Assembly: GCA_963764675.1 (NCBI GenBank)
Contig: CAVXTQ010000005.1
Span: 434,001-498,000, forward strand
Reading direction: 5' to 3'
DNA length: 64,000 bases
From: Acidiferrum sp963764675
Lineage (GTDB): Bacteria; Acidobacteriota; Terriglobia; Acidiferrales; UBA7541
The notes under the pieces: model-generated
Seen by the model: the letters and a program-made list of their open reading frames with translations, nothing else
The model's database searches: none
What the model was told of the DNA's origin: nothing
Translations under genes and position numbers: made by a program
Shown: positions 1 to 9,312 of the stretch, piece after piece
How positions within the stretch are numbered: position 1 is the stretch's first letter
Layout: every line of letters begins with the position of its first letter

Positions 1-1
1 T

Positions 2-943
2 CTGGACAACCGCTCCACTCTGACTCCGCAAATGCGAACGCAAGAAGATTTGACCAATCTCATTGCGCAGATCCAAAAACATCCGGACCAGCCGCAAGAC
101 CTGTATTTATTGGCCGAAACGTACATGAAGCTCGGGAAGCGCGACGAAGCGCTACAGGCGATCGCGCAGTTGGACCAGCTCAGCGCTAGCGACTACCGCA
201 CGCAGACCGGCATAGGCGTGCTTCTCGCGCGTTATCGTTTGTATGACGAAGCGATCGCGCACTTTCAGACTGCGTCGCGCGCGAATCCCGACTCCGACGA
301 TGTGAAGTTTGACTTGGCTGACGCTTACTTCCGAAAAGGACTTTACCCGCAAGCGCTCGAGGCGGCGGAGCAGGTTTCCGCGGCCGGCCAGCAGGACGAC
401 TCTTACCTGGCGTTGCTCGGCGATATTTACGCGCATCTCGGAGACGCGGCACGCGCTACCGAGATTTACCGCAACGCGATCAGCAGGAATCCCGATAAGG
501 ACCAATATTATCTCTCGTTGACGTTGGTCCAGCTAAGGCAAAACGACATCAGCGGCGCGGAGCAGACGTTGCAGAAAGGTCTGGCGCGAATTCCGAGCTC
601 CGGAAAAATTCTGTGGGGCCTGGGCCTGGTCTCAGTTCTGCAGGGCAAAACGCCGCAAGCCGCGGAACGCCTTGAGCGCGCCGTGGAGTTGCTGCCGGAG
701 TGGGCTGGAAGCTATTCCACGCTCGGCGTTTTCTATTACCAGACGGGGCAGATCGACAAAGCTCGCGAGGTGTTGAATCGCTTCAAGGGCAGCAACGCCG
801 GCGGCAGCCTGGATGTCAGCCGGATTGAAGAAGCCTTGTCCCGGGCGCCAGTAGTGACAGCTTCGGCCCGCGAACCGATGTCCATCCCGGCGCGGCAGCA
901 GTTGCTGCAACTGGCGCTGTCGATCGCGGACCGGACGTTATGA
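2..943 (+). CDS. TPR repeat protein, 5' end outside the window
   Basis: This is a tetratricopeptide-repeat protein made almost entirely of helical repeats, visible as recurring patterns such as AIAHFQTASRANPDSDD and AAERLERAVELLPEWAGSY. An in-frame ATG lies at 32, but the frame stays open without a stop to the left edge (codons for L-D-N-R-S-T-L-T-P-Q precede that Met). The gene therefore probably starts outside the window. Its stop overlaps the next start as ATGA (940-943), so it is translationally coupled to the CRTAC1 gene downstream. TPR proteins are scaffolds; the partner is inferred to be the downstream beta-propeller proteins. No catalytic motif is visible. Confidence 0.85.
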   Translation: MDNRSTLTPQMRTQEDLTNLIAQIQKHPDQPQDLYLLAETYMKLGKRDEALQAIAQLDQLSASDYRTQTGIGVLLARYRLYDEAIAHFQTASRANPDSDDVKFDLADAYFRKGLYPQALEAAEQVSAAGQQDDSYLALLGDIYAHLGDAARATEIYRNAISRNPDKDQYYLSLTLVQLRQNDISGAEQTLQKGLARIPSSGKILWGLGLVSVLQGKTPQAAERLERAVELLPEWAGSYSTLGVFYYQTGQIDKAREVLNRFKGSNAGGSLDVSRIEEALSRAPVVTASAREPMSIPARQQLLQLALSIADRTL

Positions 944-2685
944 AATTCGGTCTAGGGACCAAGTGCGTTGTTATCTTCGCGCTGATCGTCCTGGTCGGAT
1001 CGACCGCGTACGTGAAGTCCTTCGCTGGGCAAGCTCCCAAAGCGCAAGACTCGCGAATCAGCGTGCGGTATACCGACGTTCGGCAAGCCGCCGGAATCAC
1101 TTTTCTGCAGGACTCCACGCAAACGGACGAAAAGTACTATCTGGAAACGATGGGCACCGGCGTCGCCTGGATCGATTACGACCAGGATGGGCTGATGGAT
1201 CTTTTCTTTGTGCAATCGGCGGCCACCGATATTTACAAGCCGGCACATCCGTTGCGATCCGCGCTCTATCACAACAACGGTGACGGCACATTTACCGACG
1301 TAACCGAGAAGGCCGGCGTGGGCGGCGCGGGACACTACGGCCAGGGCGTTGCCGTCGGGGATTTCGACAACGACGGCTACCCTGATCTCTACGTCACCGG
1401 CTACGGCCGCGCCATCCTTTACCACAACAACGGCGATGGAACGTTCACGGACGTCACCACCAAAGCCGGCGTCGCTGATGAAGGCGGATGGTCCACCAGC
1501 GCGGGATGGTTTGACTACGACAAGGACGGCTGGCTGGACCTGGTCGTGACCAACTACATCGAGTGGTCGCCAAAGAACAATCTGTGGTGCGGCGAGCGCC
1601 GTCCGGGCTACCGCGCGTATTGCAATCCTGGCAATTACAAAGGGCAGAAAACCAAGCTTTACCACAACAATCACGATGGCACGTTCACCGACGTGAGCGA
1701 AGCATCCGGCGTCGGCAAGCCGGAATCCAAGGGCATGGGCGTGGTCTTGGCGGACTTCAACAATGACGGCTGGACCGACATCGCCATCGCCAACGACACT
1801 TGGCCGAATTTCTTGTTCCTCAACAAACACGACGGAACGTTTCAAGACGTGTCGCTGGTTTCGGGCTTGGCCGCGAGCGAGGATGGCCGCTACGAGGCGG
1901 GAATGGGCATCGACGCCGCGGACGTAGACGGCGACGGCTGGCAGGACGTGTATGTCACGCACCTCGACTTTGAATTGAATCGCCTCTACCACAACAATCA
2001 GAACAGCACCTTCGATGACTACACGTATCGGTCCGGCATCGGCAACAAGGCCATTCAGTTGAGCGGCGTTTCCATGAAGTTCGTGGACTATGACAACGAC
2101 GGCTGGACCGATATCCTGCAACTCAACGGTGCGATGCTGGACAACGTGAATCTGTATCACAGCGAAGTGTCGTACAAGGAGCCTCTGCTGATGTACCGCA
2201 ATTTGGGGAAAGGCCAGTTCGACAAAGTATCGGACTCTTTGGGCCCGGACTTTGCCCGCCCGATCGCCGGGCGCGGCCTGGCCACCGCGGACTACGACAA
2301 CGACGGTGACACCGATATCGCTATCAACAACCGCGGCGACTACCCCGAGCTGTTGCGAAACGATGGGGGTAACGCCAATCACTGGCTGGAAGTCCTGCTG
2401 ATCGGAACGAAGTCCAATCGCGACGGCATCGGCGCCTCATTGAAGCTCACTTCGGAAGGGTTCGTGCACGTAGAACAGGAGAAGGGCGGCATGAGTTACA
2501 TGTCGGCAAGCGATCCGCGGATTCTTTTTGGTCTCGGCAAGCGCACCAAAATCGAATCGCTTGAAATCACGTGGCCCAGCGGGCAAGTGGATAAACTGAC
2601 GAACGTGCCCGTCGACAAGATTATCGCGGTCAAGGAAGGCGCGGGAATTGTGGCACGCGCATTCCCGAAGATACCCAGCAAATGA
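940..2685 (+). CDS. CRTAC1-family FG-GAP/VCBS beta-propeller protein with ASPIC/UnbV domain
   Basis: The 581-residue protein starts with a hydrophobic signal or anchor segment (about residues 5-25), so it is exported. Residues 60-470 carry repeated FG-GAP/VCBS calcium-binding motifs of the D-x-D-x-D-G type (DYDQDGLMDL, DFDNDGYPDL, DYDKDGWLDL, DYDNDGWTDI), each followed by LYHNNGDGTFTDVT-like strands, as in an integrin-type propeller. Residues 480-570 match the ASPIC/UnbV C-terminal domain (GGMSYMSASDPRILFGLG, WPSGQVDKL). Relatives are extracellular or periplasmic and their biochemical role is poorly known. It overlaps the upstream TPR gene by 4 bases and the downstream paralogue by 4 bases, so the three form one operon. 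Confidence 0.93.
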   Translation: MKFGLGTKCVVIFALIVLVGSTAYVKSFAGQAPKAQDSRISVRYTDVRQAAGITFLQDSTQTDEKYYLETMGTGVAWIDYDQDGLMDLFFVQSAATDIYKPAHPLRSALYHNNGDGTFTDVTEKAGVGGAGHYGQGVAVGDFDNDGYPDLYVTGYGRAILYHNNGDGTFTDVTTKAGVADEGGWSTSAGWFDYDKDGWLDLVVTNYIEWSPKNNLWCGERRPGYRAYCNPGNYKGQKTKLYHNNHDGTFTDVSEASGVGKPESKGMGVVLADFNNDGWTDIAIANDTWPNFLFLNKHDGTFQDVSLVSGLAASEDGRYEAGMGIDAADVDGDGWQDVYVTHLDFELNRLYHNNQNSTFDDYTYRSGIGNKAIQLSGVSMKFVDYDNDGWTDILQLNGAMLDNVNLYHSEVSYKEPLLMYRNLGKGQFDKVSDSLGPDFARPIAGRGLATADYDNDGDTDIAINNRGDYPELLRNDGGNANHWLEVLLIGTKSNRDGIGASLKLTSEGFVHVEQEKGGMSYMSASDPRILFGLGKRTKIESLEITWPSGQVDKLTNVPVDKIIAVKEGAGIVARAFPKIPSK

Positions 2686-4469
2686 ATCCCCGGCGACGTC
2701 GTTTTCTCGGCTCATCTCTCGTTGTTCTCGGCAGCTCGCTCTTGGACGCCCTCACGACCCCGCTCTGGAAGTGGCAACGTTCGATGCTGCTTGAGGCGGC
2801 TCCTGTACCTAGTCCTGTAGCGGCCCCTCAAGTTCAGTTCGTGGATGTAGCGAAGGAAGCCGGTCTGACTTCTCTGAATGTGTGGGGCGGCGTCGATCGC
2901 AAGCGCTACATCATTGAAGCAAAAGGCAGCGGGCTGGCCTTTTTCGACTACGACAATGATGGCTGGCTGGATATTTATTTGACCAACGGAACGCGCCTCG
3001 ACGCCAAGTGGGAGGCCGGCAAAGCTCCGACCTCACATCTTTACAAGAATAATCGTGACGGAACGTTCACCGACGTCACGGAGAAGTCCGGACTAGCGCG
3101 CACCGGTTGGCAGACTGGCGTGTGCGTGGGCGACTACGACAACGATGGCTGGGACGATCTGTTCTGCGGCTTTTGGGGACACAACATCCTGTTTCACAAC
3201 AACGGCGACGGCACCTTTACGGATGTCACTCGCAAAGCCGGCGTGTACGACGAAAAGGTTCGCTGGGGAGCGGGTTGCACGTGGCTCGACTACGACCGCG
3301 ACGGCCACCTGGATCTTTTCGTGTGCAACTACATCCGGCTCGATCCCGAGCAAACTCCGTCGAAAACGGAACCTGCCGTCTGCCAGTGGAAGGGAATTCC
3401 CACGATGTGCGGCCCGCGTGGACTTCCCGGCGATACCAACGTTTTGTATCACAATAACGGCGACGGAACGTTCACCGACGCCTCGGAAAAGTCCGGCATT
3501 CTCAAGCCTGGTCCGAGGTATTCCATCACCGCGGTCTCGTACGATTTCGACAACGACGGCTGGCCCGACATTTACGTTGCGGTGGACTCGCAGCCCAGCA
3601 TTCTCCTCCGCAACAATCACGACGGTACTTTCACGGATAGCGCGGTAATCGCCGGGGTCGCGTACAGCGAAAACGGCCACGAGCAAGCCGGCATGGGGAT
3701 CGCTGTCGCCGACTATGATTGCGACGGCTGGTTCGACATCTTCAAGACCAACTTCGCCGACGACACCTGCAACCTCTATCACAACAATGGGGATGGCACC
3801 TTCAGCGATCTTACGTTCGCGTCGGGAATTGGAATCAACAACCAGTACGTTGCGTGGGGTTGCGGTTTCGTCGATTACGACAACGATGGCTGGGCGGACA
3901 TCCTACAGATCAACGGGCACGTTTACCCAGAGATTGCCAGCCACGACGTCGGCCAAACCTTCAAGAATCCGCGCCTCGTCTACAAGAATTTGGGCAACGG
4001 GCGATTCAAAGACGTTTCGTCCGAAATGGGCCCTGGCATCACCGAACGTTTCTCTAGCCGCGGCGCTGCGTTCGGCGACTACGACAACGACGGCGATATC
4101 GATGCCGTGATTCTAAACATGAACGATGTGCCGTCGCTTTTGCGCAACGATGGCGGCAACGCGCAGAACTGGATCAAGATCAAGCTGATCGGAACGACGT
4201 GCAATCGAACAGCTATCGGCGCTCGCGTGCGCGTGGTCACCGGTAAGCACGCGCAGATGGATGAAGTCCATAGCGGCACCAGCGTCATGTCGCAGTCCGA
4301 CCTGCGCCTTCATTTTGGTCTGGGCAAAGCGCAAATGGTGGATCTCATCGAGGTGAAATGGCCGACCACGCAAAAGATCGAAAAGTTTACGCAGGTGAAG
4401 GTAAATCAGATCCTTACCATTCGCGAAGGCAGCGGGATCGTCGAAGGCCCGAAATCCAAAACGAAATAG
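2682..4469 (+). CDS. CRTAC1-family FG-GAP/ASPIC protein with Tat-like signal
   Basis: This 595-residue paralogue of the preceding gene begins with MNPRRRRFLGSSLVVLGSS. The twin arginines before F-L-G and a hydrophobic stretch suggest Tat export, so the protein would fold before leaving the cytoplasm. FG-GAP/VCBS repeats with DYDNDGW cores occupy about residues 70-480. The ASPIC/UnbV domain covers about 493-580 (VHSGTSVMSQSDLRLHFGLG). The start ATG overlaps the previous stop as ATGA. The neighbouring paralogue has a Sec-like rather than Tat-like N-terminus, which is unusual for a translationally coupled pair. Function is not established; a calcium-stabilised extracellular adhesion or substrate-binding role is only inference. 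Confidence 0.93.
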   Translation: MNPRRRRFLGSSLVVLGSSLLDALTTPLWKWQRSMLLEAAPVPSPVAAPQVQFVDVAKEAGLTSLNVWGGVDRKRYIIEAKGSGLAFFDYDNDGWLDIYLTNGTRLDAKWEAGKAPTSHLYKNNRDGTFTDVTEKSGLARTGWQTGVCVGDYDNDGWDDLFCGFWGHNILFHNNGDGTFTDVTRKAGVYDEKVRWGAGCTWLDYDRDGHLDLFVCNYIRLDPEQTPSKTEPAVCQWKGIPTMCGPRGLPGDTNVLYHNNGDGTFTDASEKSGILKPGPRYSITAVSYDFDNDGWPDIYVAVDSQPSILLRNNHDGTFTDSAVIAGVAYSENGHEQAGMGIAVADYDCDGWFDIFKTNFADDTCNLYHNNGDGTFSDLTFASGIGINNQYVAWGCGFVDYDNDGWADILQINGHVYPEIASHDVGQTFKNPRLVYKNLGNGRFKDVSSEMGPGITERFSSRGAAFGDYDNDGDIDAVILNMNDVPSLLRNDGGNAQNWIKIKLIGTTCNRTAIGARVRVVTGKHAQMDEVHSGTSVMSQSDLRLHFGLGKAQMVDLIEVKWPTTQKIEKFTQVKVNQILTIREGSGIVEGPKSKTK

Positions 4470-4497
4470 CGAGTCTTTCTCCGGTCAAAGCGGCCTG

Positions 4498-6009
4498 TCA
4501 ATGTGGCGACGTGGCTGCCGGCTGATCCTTCAGAATGATCAAGAATTGGCGCAGTTCCCGCCGCTGCTGCTCGACCGCGGCGTTTTCCGTTTCCTCGACC
4601 TGCTTATAGGTTTGAAATTCCTCGTGCGCCTTCGTCTCTTCGCCGATTCGCTTGTACGCCAGACTCAAACGATAGTGCGCCTCTCCTAGATTGGGGTTTG
4701 CCTCGATCGCCTTCTTGTAGGATGAAATCCCCTGTTGAAAATCTCCCCGCTCGGAATAAAGAATACCCAACTGCACCCAGGCATCACCGAGCTTGGGGTC
4801 GAGTCTCACCGCTTTCTCGAGCAGTGATTCCGCTTGCTGCGACCCCGCGGCGTTTTGCGCGCCTCTCTGTGCTTTCCACAACGCCAGCCCGTAGTAGTAG
4901 TTTGCGAGGGCGTTGGCGGGTTGATCGTGCGCGAATCGTGCGAGCTTTTCTTCACTGCACGGCAAAGGCTCACGAACTGACTTCTCCATTTTGCCAAGGA
5001 AAAGATACGGAGCGTCGTCCGTTGGCCTCAGGCCGGACGCTTCACAAAGCTTTCGGGCGGCGGCATCGTAAGAGCCGCTGGCGTACAGCGCCGCGCCGAA
5101 TCCCGCGAGCATGCGAGCCGAGCTCGGATGCCGCGCCGAGCCCGCCGTGAAAACTTCGACCGCCGGCTGCGCGGCTTTGTGGAGCAGGAGTTCCGTGCCC
5201 CAGTCGAAGTAGTTTTGCTCGCTGGGATACATGCGCGCTGCGCGTTCGTATTCACGGACCGCGTCCAGCGGATCGCCGAGCCGCTCATCCAGGTCGCCGA
5301 GGAGCCGATGCCCAACGTCATCGTCCCCGGCTGCAAGCGCCTTGCGCACTTGCTCGCGCGCCTGCACGAAATCTCCCTTCGCGCTGCATTCCATCGCCAG
5401 CTCGTACTTGCCGGCGGGGGCGCCTGCGGATGTTTCGGCGGATGCATTCTCGGACGCACTAGATTTCAGAGTGAGCGTGTCCTTGGTCAGCGCCTCGCTG
5501 GTCCGTGAATTCGTATCCGAACCGTGCAAGCCGACGTTGGACCAATCCGTAACTCCGGCCACAGTGAAATTCGGCTCGTCATTCAACTCCATCGCGCCGG
5601 CCGGCGATGCCAATACCAGGTCGACGCGCTTTTTTTCTCCTACGGTCAAGACGAGATCGTCGACCATCTCACTGCGTATCCCCGATTTTTCCGCGCGAAG
5701 ACTGGCGTGGCCTGCACGGTTCACGGATAGGACGAAACGCCCGTCAGGGCCGGTTGTCGTCTTTACAAGCCGCGCCCCGCCTTTGTCTGCGAGGAAAACA
5801 GAAGCACCGGCAACCGGCGCGCCTTTGGAATCACGCACCGTTCCCATAACGGTGGCTCCGCCCGGTGGCGGCGTATCCTGCGCGAATGTCGCGCCCGGCA
5901 AAGTCACCAATGAAACAGCCAGCGCGAGAAGGAGAAGCGCCAATCGAGATCGATTGTGAATTGTTTCCGAAAAGGGCCGCAACGTGTGCGAGCGATTCAT
6001 CCAGTTCAT
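4498..6009 (-). CDS. Exported protein with carboxypeptidase-regulatory-like domain and TPR repeats
   Basis: I place the start at the ATG at 6009 (MNWMNRSHTL); the longer open frame reaches 6102 but would run into the tRNA gene. A signal peptide follows (LALLLLALAVSLVTLPGATFAQ). Next comes a CarboxypepD_reg-like beta-sandwich, about residues 50-130 (VMGTVRDSKGAPVAGASVFL), then TPR repeats over about 190-490 (AWVQLGILYSERGDFQQGIS). The protein is probably periplasmic or cell-envelope and serves as a scaffold. It is convergent with the CRTAC1 operon and may belong to the same system, since that operon also begins with a TPR protein; this link is inference. The C-terminus is Gln/Glu-rich and charged. 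Confidence 0.85.
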   Translation of the reverse strand: MNWMNRSHTLRPFSETIHNRSRLALLLLALAVSLVTLPGATFAQDTPPPGGATVMGTVRDSKGAPVAGASVFLADKGGARLVKTTTGPDGRFVLSVNRAGHASLRAEKSGIRSEMVDDLVLTVGEKKRVDLVLASPAGAMELNDEPNFTVAGVTDWSNVGLHGSDTNSRTSEALTKDTLTLKSSASENASAETSAGAPAGKYELAMECSAKGDFVQAREQVRKALAAGDDDVGHRLLGDLDERLGDPLDAVREYERAARMYPSEQNYFDWGTELLLHKAAQPAVEVFTAGSARHPSSARMLAGFGAALYASGSYDAAARKLCEASGLRPTDDAPYLFLGKMEKSVREPLPCSEEKLARFAHDQPANALANYYYGLALWKAQRGAQNAAGSQQAESLLEKAVRLDPKLGDAWVQLGILYSERGDFQQGISSYKKAIEANPNLGEAHYRLSLAYKRIGEETKAHEEFQTYKQVEETENAAVEQQRRELRQFLIILKDQPAATSPH

Positions 6010-6058
6010 CTCGTAACGCACCGGCATCCGCAACCGCGTACGGAATACGCAGGAGAAG

Positions 6059-6135
6059 TGGTCGGGGCGTCCGGATTTGAACCGGAGGCCTCCTGCGCCC
6101 AAGGCAGGCGCGCTACCAGGCTGCGCTACGCCCCG
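6059..6135 (-). tRNA. tRNA-Pro (anticodon UGG), CCA encoded
   Basis: The minus strand folds as a complete cloverleaf. It has acceptor arms CGGGGCG and CGCCCCG with discriminator A, a D arm GCGC/GCGC with AGCCTGGTA in the loop, and an anticodon stem CCTGC/GCAGG around the loop CTTGGGC. The anticodon is therefore TGG, which reads proline codons CCN. The T arm is TCCGG-TTCAAAT-CCGGA, and CCA is encoded at 6061-6059. The start CGGGG and the AGCCTGGTAGCGC box are typical of bacterial tRNA-Pro. The gene lies just upstream of, and on the same strand as, the TPR gene. Confidence 0.97.
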
Positions 6136-6241
6136 ACATTACATACACGCCGATTATAAAGCACTTCCCGGAGTAAATGTCGCTCCGACGGTCCGAATTG
6201 ATCTCCGTTCGGCCAGAACTGAATGAAAAATATCTTTCCTG

Positions 6242-6291
6242 TTGACATCCCACAGGTCTTCCTGCTACTCCTGTGGATAGACCACAGGAGG
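6242..6291 (+). promoter_or_regulatory. padR promoter with three CCACAGG half-sites overlapping the ribosome binding site
   Basis: TTGACA at 6242-6247 is followed 18 bases later by a weak -10 (TACTCC, 6266-6271). Around it are CCACAGG (6250-6256), CCTGTGG (6270-6276) and CCACAGG (6282-6288). The last two extend to a perfect 9-base inverted repeat, CTCCTGTGG/CCACAGGAG, with a 5-base spacer. The final arm includes the Shine-Dalgarno AGGAGG (6286-6291) of the padR ATG at 6300. This looks like an autoregulatory PadR operator; the sites are seen and the role is inferred. Confidence 0.6.
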
Positions 6292-6299
6292 ACGACCCC

Positions 6300-6644
6300 A
6301 TGGCTGCCGACAAGTCGGAAATTCTGCAGGGCACCCTCGACTTGATGGTCTTGAAAACCCTCGCCGCCATGGGGCCGCTGCATGGCTACGGAATCGCCCG
6401 CCGCATTGAACAAATCAGCGAAGAAGCGTTGCAGATCAATCAGGGCACAATTTATGCGTCTCTCGTTCGCCTGATGCAGAAAGGCTGGATCTCGGGCGCA
6501 TGGGGCACGTCGGACAACAACAGAAAGGCCAAGTTCTATTCCATCACGAAAGCCGGACGTAAGCGTCTGACCACGGAGGCGCAGAATTGGGAGCGCATCT
6601 CCGGCGTAATTGGCCGCGTGCTGCGCATCGCGGAGAAGGGATAA
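6300..6644 (+). CDS. PadR family transcriptional regulator
   Basis: The 114-residue protein is a small PadR winged-helix repressor. The N-terminal pattern EILQGTLDLMVLKTLAAMGP and HGYGIARRIEQ is diagnostic for the family, followed by the wing (GTIYASLVRLMQKGWI) and a short C-terminal dimerisation helix. The start is the ATG at 6300, preceded by AGGAGG with a 8-base gap; the open frame could extend to 6273, but without such a site. The permease gene begins 5 bases after this stop, so the two form an operon, the usual arrangement for acidobacterial ADOP permeases. The inverted repeats over the promoter suggest autoregulation. The effector is unknown. Confidence 0.93.
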   Translation: MAADKSEILQGTLDLMVLKTLAAMGPLHGYGIARRIEQISEEALQINQGTIYASLVRLMQKGWISGAWGTSDNNRKAKFYSITKAGRKRLTTEAQNWERISGVIGRVLRIAEKG

Positions 6645-6648
6645 CACT

Positions 6649-9312
6649 ATGTTTGCCTGGATACGAACGCTTGCCTCCCGAACTCGCGCGTGGTTCTCGC
6701 CCAGCGATGTAGATCAAGACTTCGAGCACGAGCTGGATGCCCACCTCGAAATGCTGACCGCCGAAAATCTCCAGCGAGGCGTGGCGCCCGAAGCAGCCAG
6801 ACGTGCCGCGCGAGTGCGGCTGGGAGGAGTGACCCAACTCAAAGAGACCAACCGTGAACTCCGCGGCCTGCCGTTCCTCGAAACATTCTTGCAGGACGTG
6901 CGCTTTGCTCTCCGCATGCTGCGCAAGAATCCAGGCTTCACCGCCGTTTGCGTCCTCATTCTCGCGCTCGGCATCAGCGCAAACACTGCAATTTTCAGCG
7001 TGGTCTATGCGGTGGTGCTCAAGCCGCTCCCCTATCCCGATTCGCAGCAACTCTACACCATCTTCCAGCAGCGCACGCAGGACTCCAGCGTCCAAGCCGG
7101 TTTCTCTTATCTCGACCTGCAGGACGTGATCGCGCAGGACACGGCTTTTAGCGGCATGACCGGAGTCGGGTCCCACGAACTGACTCTCACCGGACGCGGC
7201 GATCCCTTCATCGTCCGGGTGGCCGATGTCACTCCCGAGCTCTTCTCCGTCTTCGAGCAGCAGCCCATTCTCGGACGCATGTTCCGGCCGGAAGACGGCA
7301 AACCCGGCGCGGCATATGTCGTCATCCTCAACGAAGGTGTGTGGCGCGGTGTCTTCTCGGCGGATCCCAACATCATCGGCGCCTCGATCAACCTCGATAA
7401 GCGCGCGTTCACCGTCGTCGGAGTCATGCCGTCAACCTTCAGCTTTCCGCTGCTCTCCGGCTCGCGCGAGGTTTGGATACCCTTGGGCCAGGATCCGATG
7501 TTCGAGACCTGGATGAACCTTCGCGCCAGGCACTGGCTGCTCACCACCGGGCGGCTTAAGCCTGATGTTTCTCTCGCCGCGGCCCAAGCGGAGCTCGATA
7601 CGATCGGACAGCGTCTCGCAAAGCAATTTCCAGCGGAAAATGCCGGATGGGAGATTCACCTGTTCCCGCTTCAGCGCTTGATTGTCGGCGACGTTCTCTC
7701 GCCGCTGCTGGTGCTTCTGGGCGCGGTCGTGCTCGTGCTCGTCATCGCCTGCGCCAACCTCGCGAACCTGCTTCTCACGCGCGCCACCTCGCGAACCCGC
7801 GAAATCGCTGTTCGCACCGCGCTCGGCGCAGGCCGTGGCCGCATCGTACGCCAATTGCTCAGCGAAACCGCTGTCCTCGGAGTGCTCGGAGGAGCCGTCG
7901 GCATCCTTCTGGCCTACTGGGGAGTGAACGTGCTTGGCGCGCTCATTCCGAAAAGCGTCCCACAACCGAATCCGATTCGTGTGGACCACATCGTCCTTCT
8001 CTTCGCCCTGGTCATTTCCGTACTGGCGATTTTTATTTTCGGTTTGGCGCCCGCGTTTCTTGCGGCCAAATCCGATCCGCAAGCAAGCCTTCGCGAAGGC
8101 AGCGGCCGCTCTGGCGAGAGTGGGCGCGCTCGCCATGCCCGCGGCATCCTTGCTACGGCAGAAATTGCGCTCGCCATGGTGCTTCTTGTGGCCGCGGGCT
8201 TGCTGATCCGCAGCTTTTCGAAGCTCACCGCTGTCAGCCCCGGTTTCGATACCGCGCGCATCGTCAAAGCCAACGTCGCATTGCCACGCGACCTGTACAA
8301 AACGCCGCAGCAGTGGCTCGCGTTCACGGACGATCTTCTCGCGCGAGTTCAAGCCGAGCCGGGAATGCAGGATTCCGCTCTCGTCGTGCCCACTCCTCTC
8401 GCGGATACCGGCGTGCGTGTTCCCTTCGAAATCGTCGGCCAGCCGCCCGCTTCCGCGGCGGAATCGCGTACCGGAGACTATGTCGCCACGACTCCAAACT
8501 ATCTTCGCGTGATGGGGATTCCGCTCGTTGCCGGCCGCTTCTTCAACGCTGACGACGTGATGTCCACGCCTCGCGTCACCGTCATCAGCGCCGCCATGGC
8601 ACGTGTCTATTTCCCCAACCAAGATCCCATCGGCAAGCAAATTTCCTTCTCTTTTCCGTCCGATCCCAGCGTCCCGCGCGAAATTGTCGGTATCGTCGGC
8701 GATGTGCGCGATTCGGCCCTGGGCGAAGATCCCAAGCCCATGATGTACGTGCCCTTTTCGCAAGCTCCATTCTGGGGTTCAGACCTCGTCGTCAACTCCA
8801 CACTCTCTACCGCCAGCGTCGCCGCCGCGATCCGCAAGGATGCCATGGCAATCGACAAAGAGTTGCCCGTCGGCGACATCGCGAAAATGACCGACGTTCT
8901 TGCCACAAACGTCGCTGAACCGAAATTCCGAACTGAGCTCCTCGTTCTCTTCGCCGCCATGGCCCTCATTCTCGCCGCCACCGGCATTTTCGGCGTTATC
9001 TCTTACTCCGTATCCTGCCGTACGCGAGAGATCGGCATTCGCGCCGCCCTTGGCGCTTCGCGCATCGCCATCCTCCGAATGGTATTGCGCGAGACGCTGC
9101 TGCTCACCTCCGCGGGCCTCGCCCTTGGAATACCTTGCGCGCTGGGCGCTTCCCGCCTCGTGGGACATTTGCTCTTTGGCATTTCAGCCAGCGACCCTGC
9201 GACGCTCGCTGCCGTCCCAGTTGTGCTCGCCGCTGTAGCCGCCGTCGCCGGATACGTACCCGCTCGCCGCGCCATGCGCGTGGATCCGATGATCGCCCTC
9301 CGCCACGAATAG
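6649..9312 (+). CDS. ADOP-type duplicated MacB/FtsX permease
   Basis: This is an 887-residue membrane protein of the acidobacterial duplicated orphan permease type. Residues 20-65 form the short helical permease prefix (DFEHELDAHLEMLTAENLQR), and residues 80-300 form a MacB-like periplasmic core preceded by a first membrane helix (GISANTAIFSVVYAVVL). FtsX domains lie at about 355-475 (ACANLANLLLTRATSRTREI) and 760-885 (GVISYSVSCRTREIGIRAAL). No ATPase is encoded nearby, so it is an orphan permease whose partner must be elsewhere. The start ATG at 6649 has GGAGAAGGG upstream; the frame extends to 6610 inside padR. The substrate is unknown. Relatives are linked to export or envelope stress. Confidence 0.93.
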   Translation: MFAWIRTLASRTRAWFSPSDVDQDFEHELDAHLEMLTAENLQRGVAPEAARRAARVRLGGVTQLKETNRELRGLPFLETFLQDVRFALRMLRKNPGFTAVCVLILALGISANTAIFSVVYAVVLKPLPYPDSQQLYTIFQQRTQDSSVQAGFSYLDLQDVIAQDTAFSGMTGVGSHELTLTGRGDPFIVRVADVTPELFSVFEQQPILGRMFRPEDGKPGAAYVVILNEGVWRGVFSADPNIIGASINLDKRAFTVVGVMPSTFSFPLLSGSREVWIPLGQDPMFETWMNLRARHWLLTTGRLKPDVSLAAAQAELDTIGQRLAKQFPAENAGWEIHLFPLQRLIVGDVLSPLLVLLGAVVLVLVIACANLANLLLTRATSRTREIAVRTALGAGRGRIVRQLLSETAVLGVLGGAVGILLAYWGVNVLGALIPKSVPQPNPIRVDHIVLLFALVISVLAIFIFGLAPAFLAAKSDPQASLREGSGRSGESGRARHARGILATAEIALAMVLLVAAGLLIRSFSKLTAVSPGFDTARIVKANVALPRDLYKTPQQWLAFTDDLLARVQAEPGMQDSALVVPTPLADTGVRVPFEIVGQPPASAAESRTGDYVATTPNYLRVMGIPLVAGRFFNADDVMSTPRVTVISAAMARVYFPNQDPIGKQISFSFPSDPSVPREIVGIVGDVRDSALGEDPKPMMYVPFSQAPFWGSDLVVNSTLSTASVAAAIRKDAMAIDKELPVGDIAKMTDVLATNVAEPKFRTELLVLFAAMALILAATGIFGVISYSVSCRTREIGIRAALGASRIAILRMVLRETLLLTSAGLALGIPCALGASRLVGHLLFGISASDPATLAAVPVVLAAVAAVAGYVPARRAMRVDPMIALRHE

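Noticed and set aside
952..2382. 476-codon minus-strand frame, Val/Asp-rich
   Set aside because: It is the antisense of the repetitive FG-GAP gene; the D-x-D-x-D-G repeats create long antisense frames. It has no start signal or domain.
7432..8763. 443-codon minus-strand frame across the first ADOP permease
   Set aside because: It is antisense to a clearly conserved permease in high-GC sequence, charged and without any recognisable domain.
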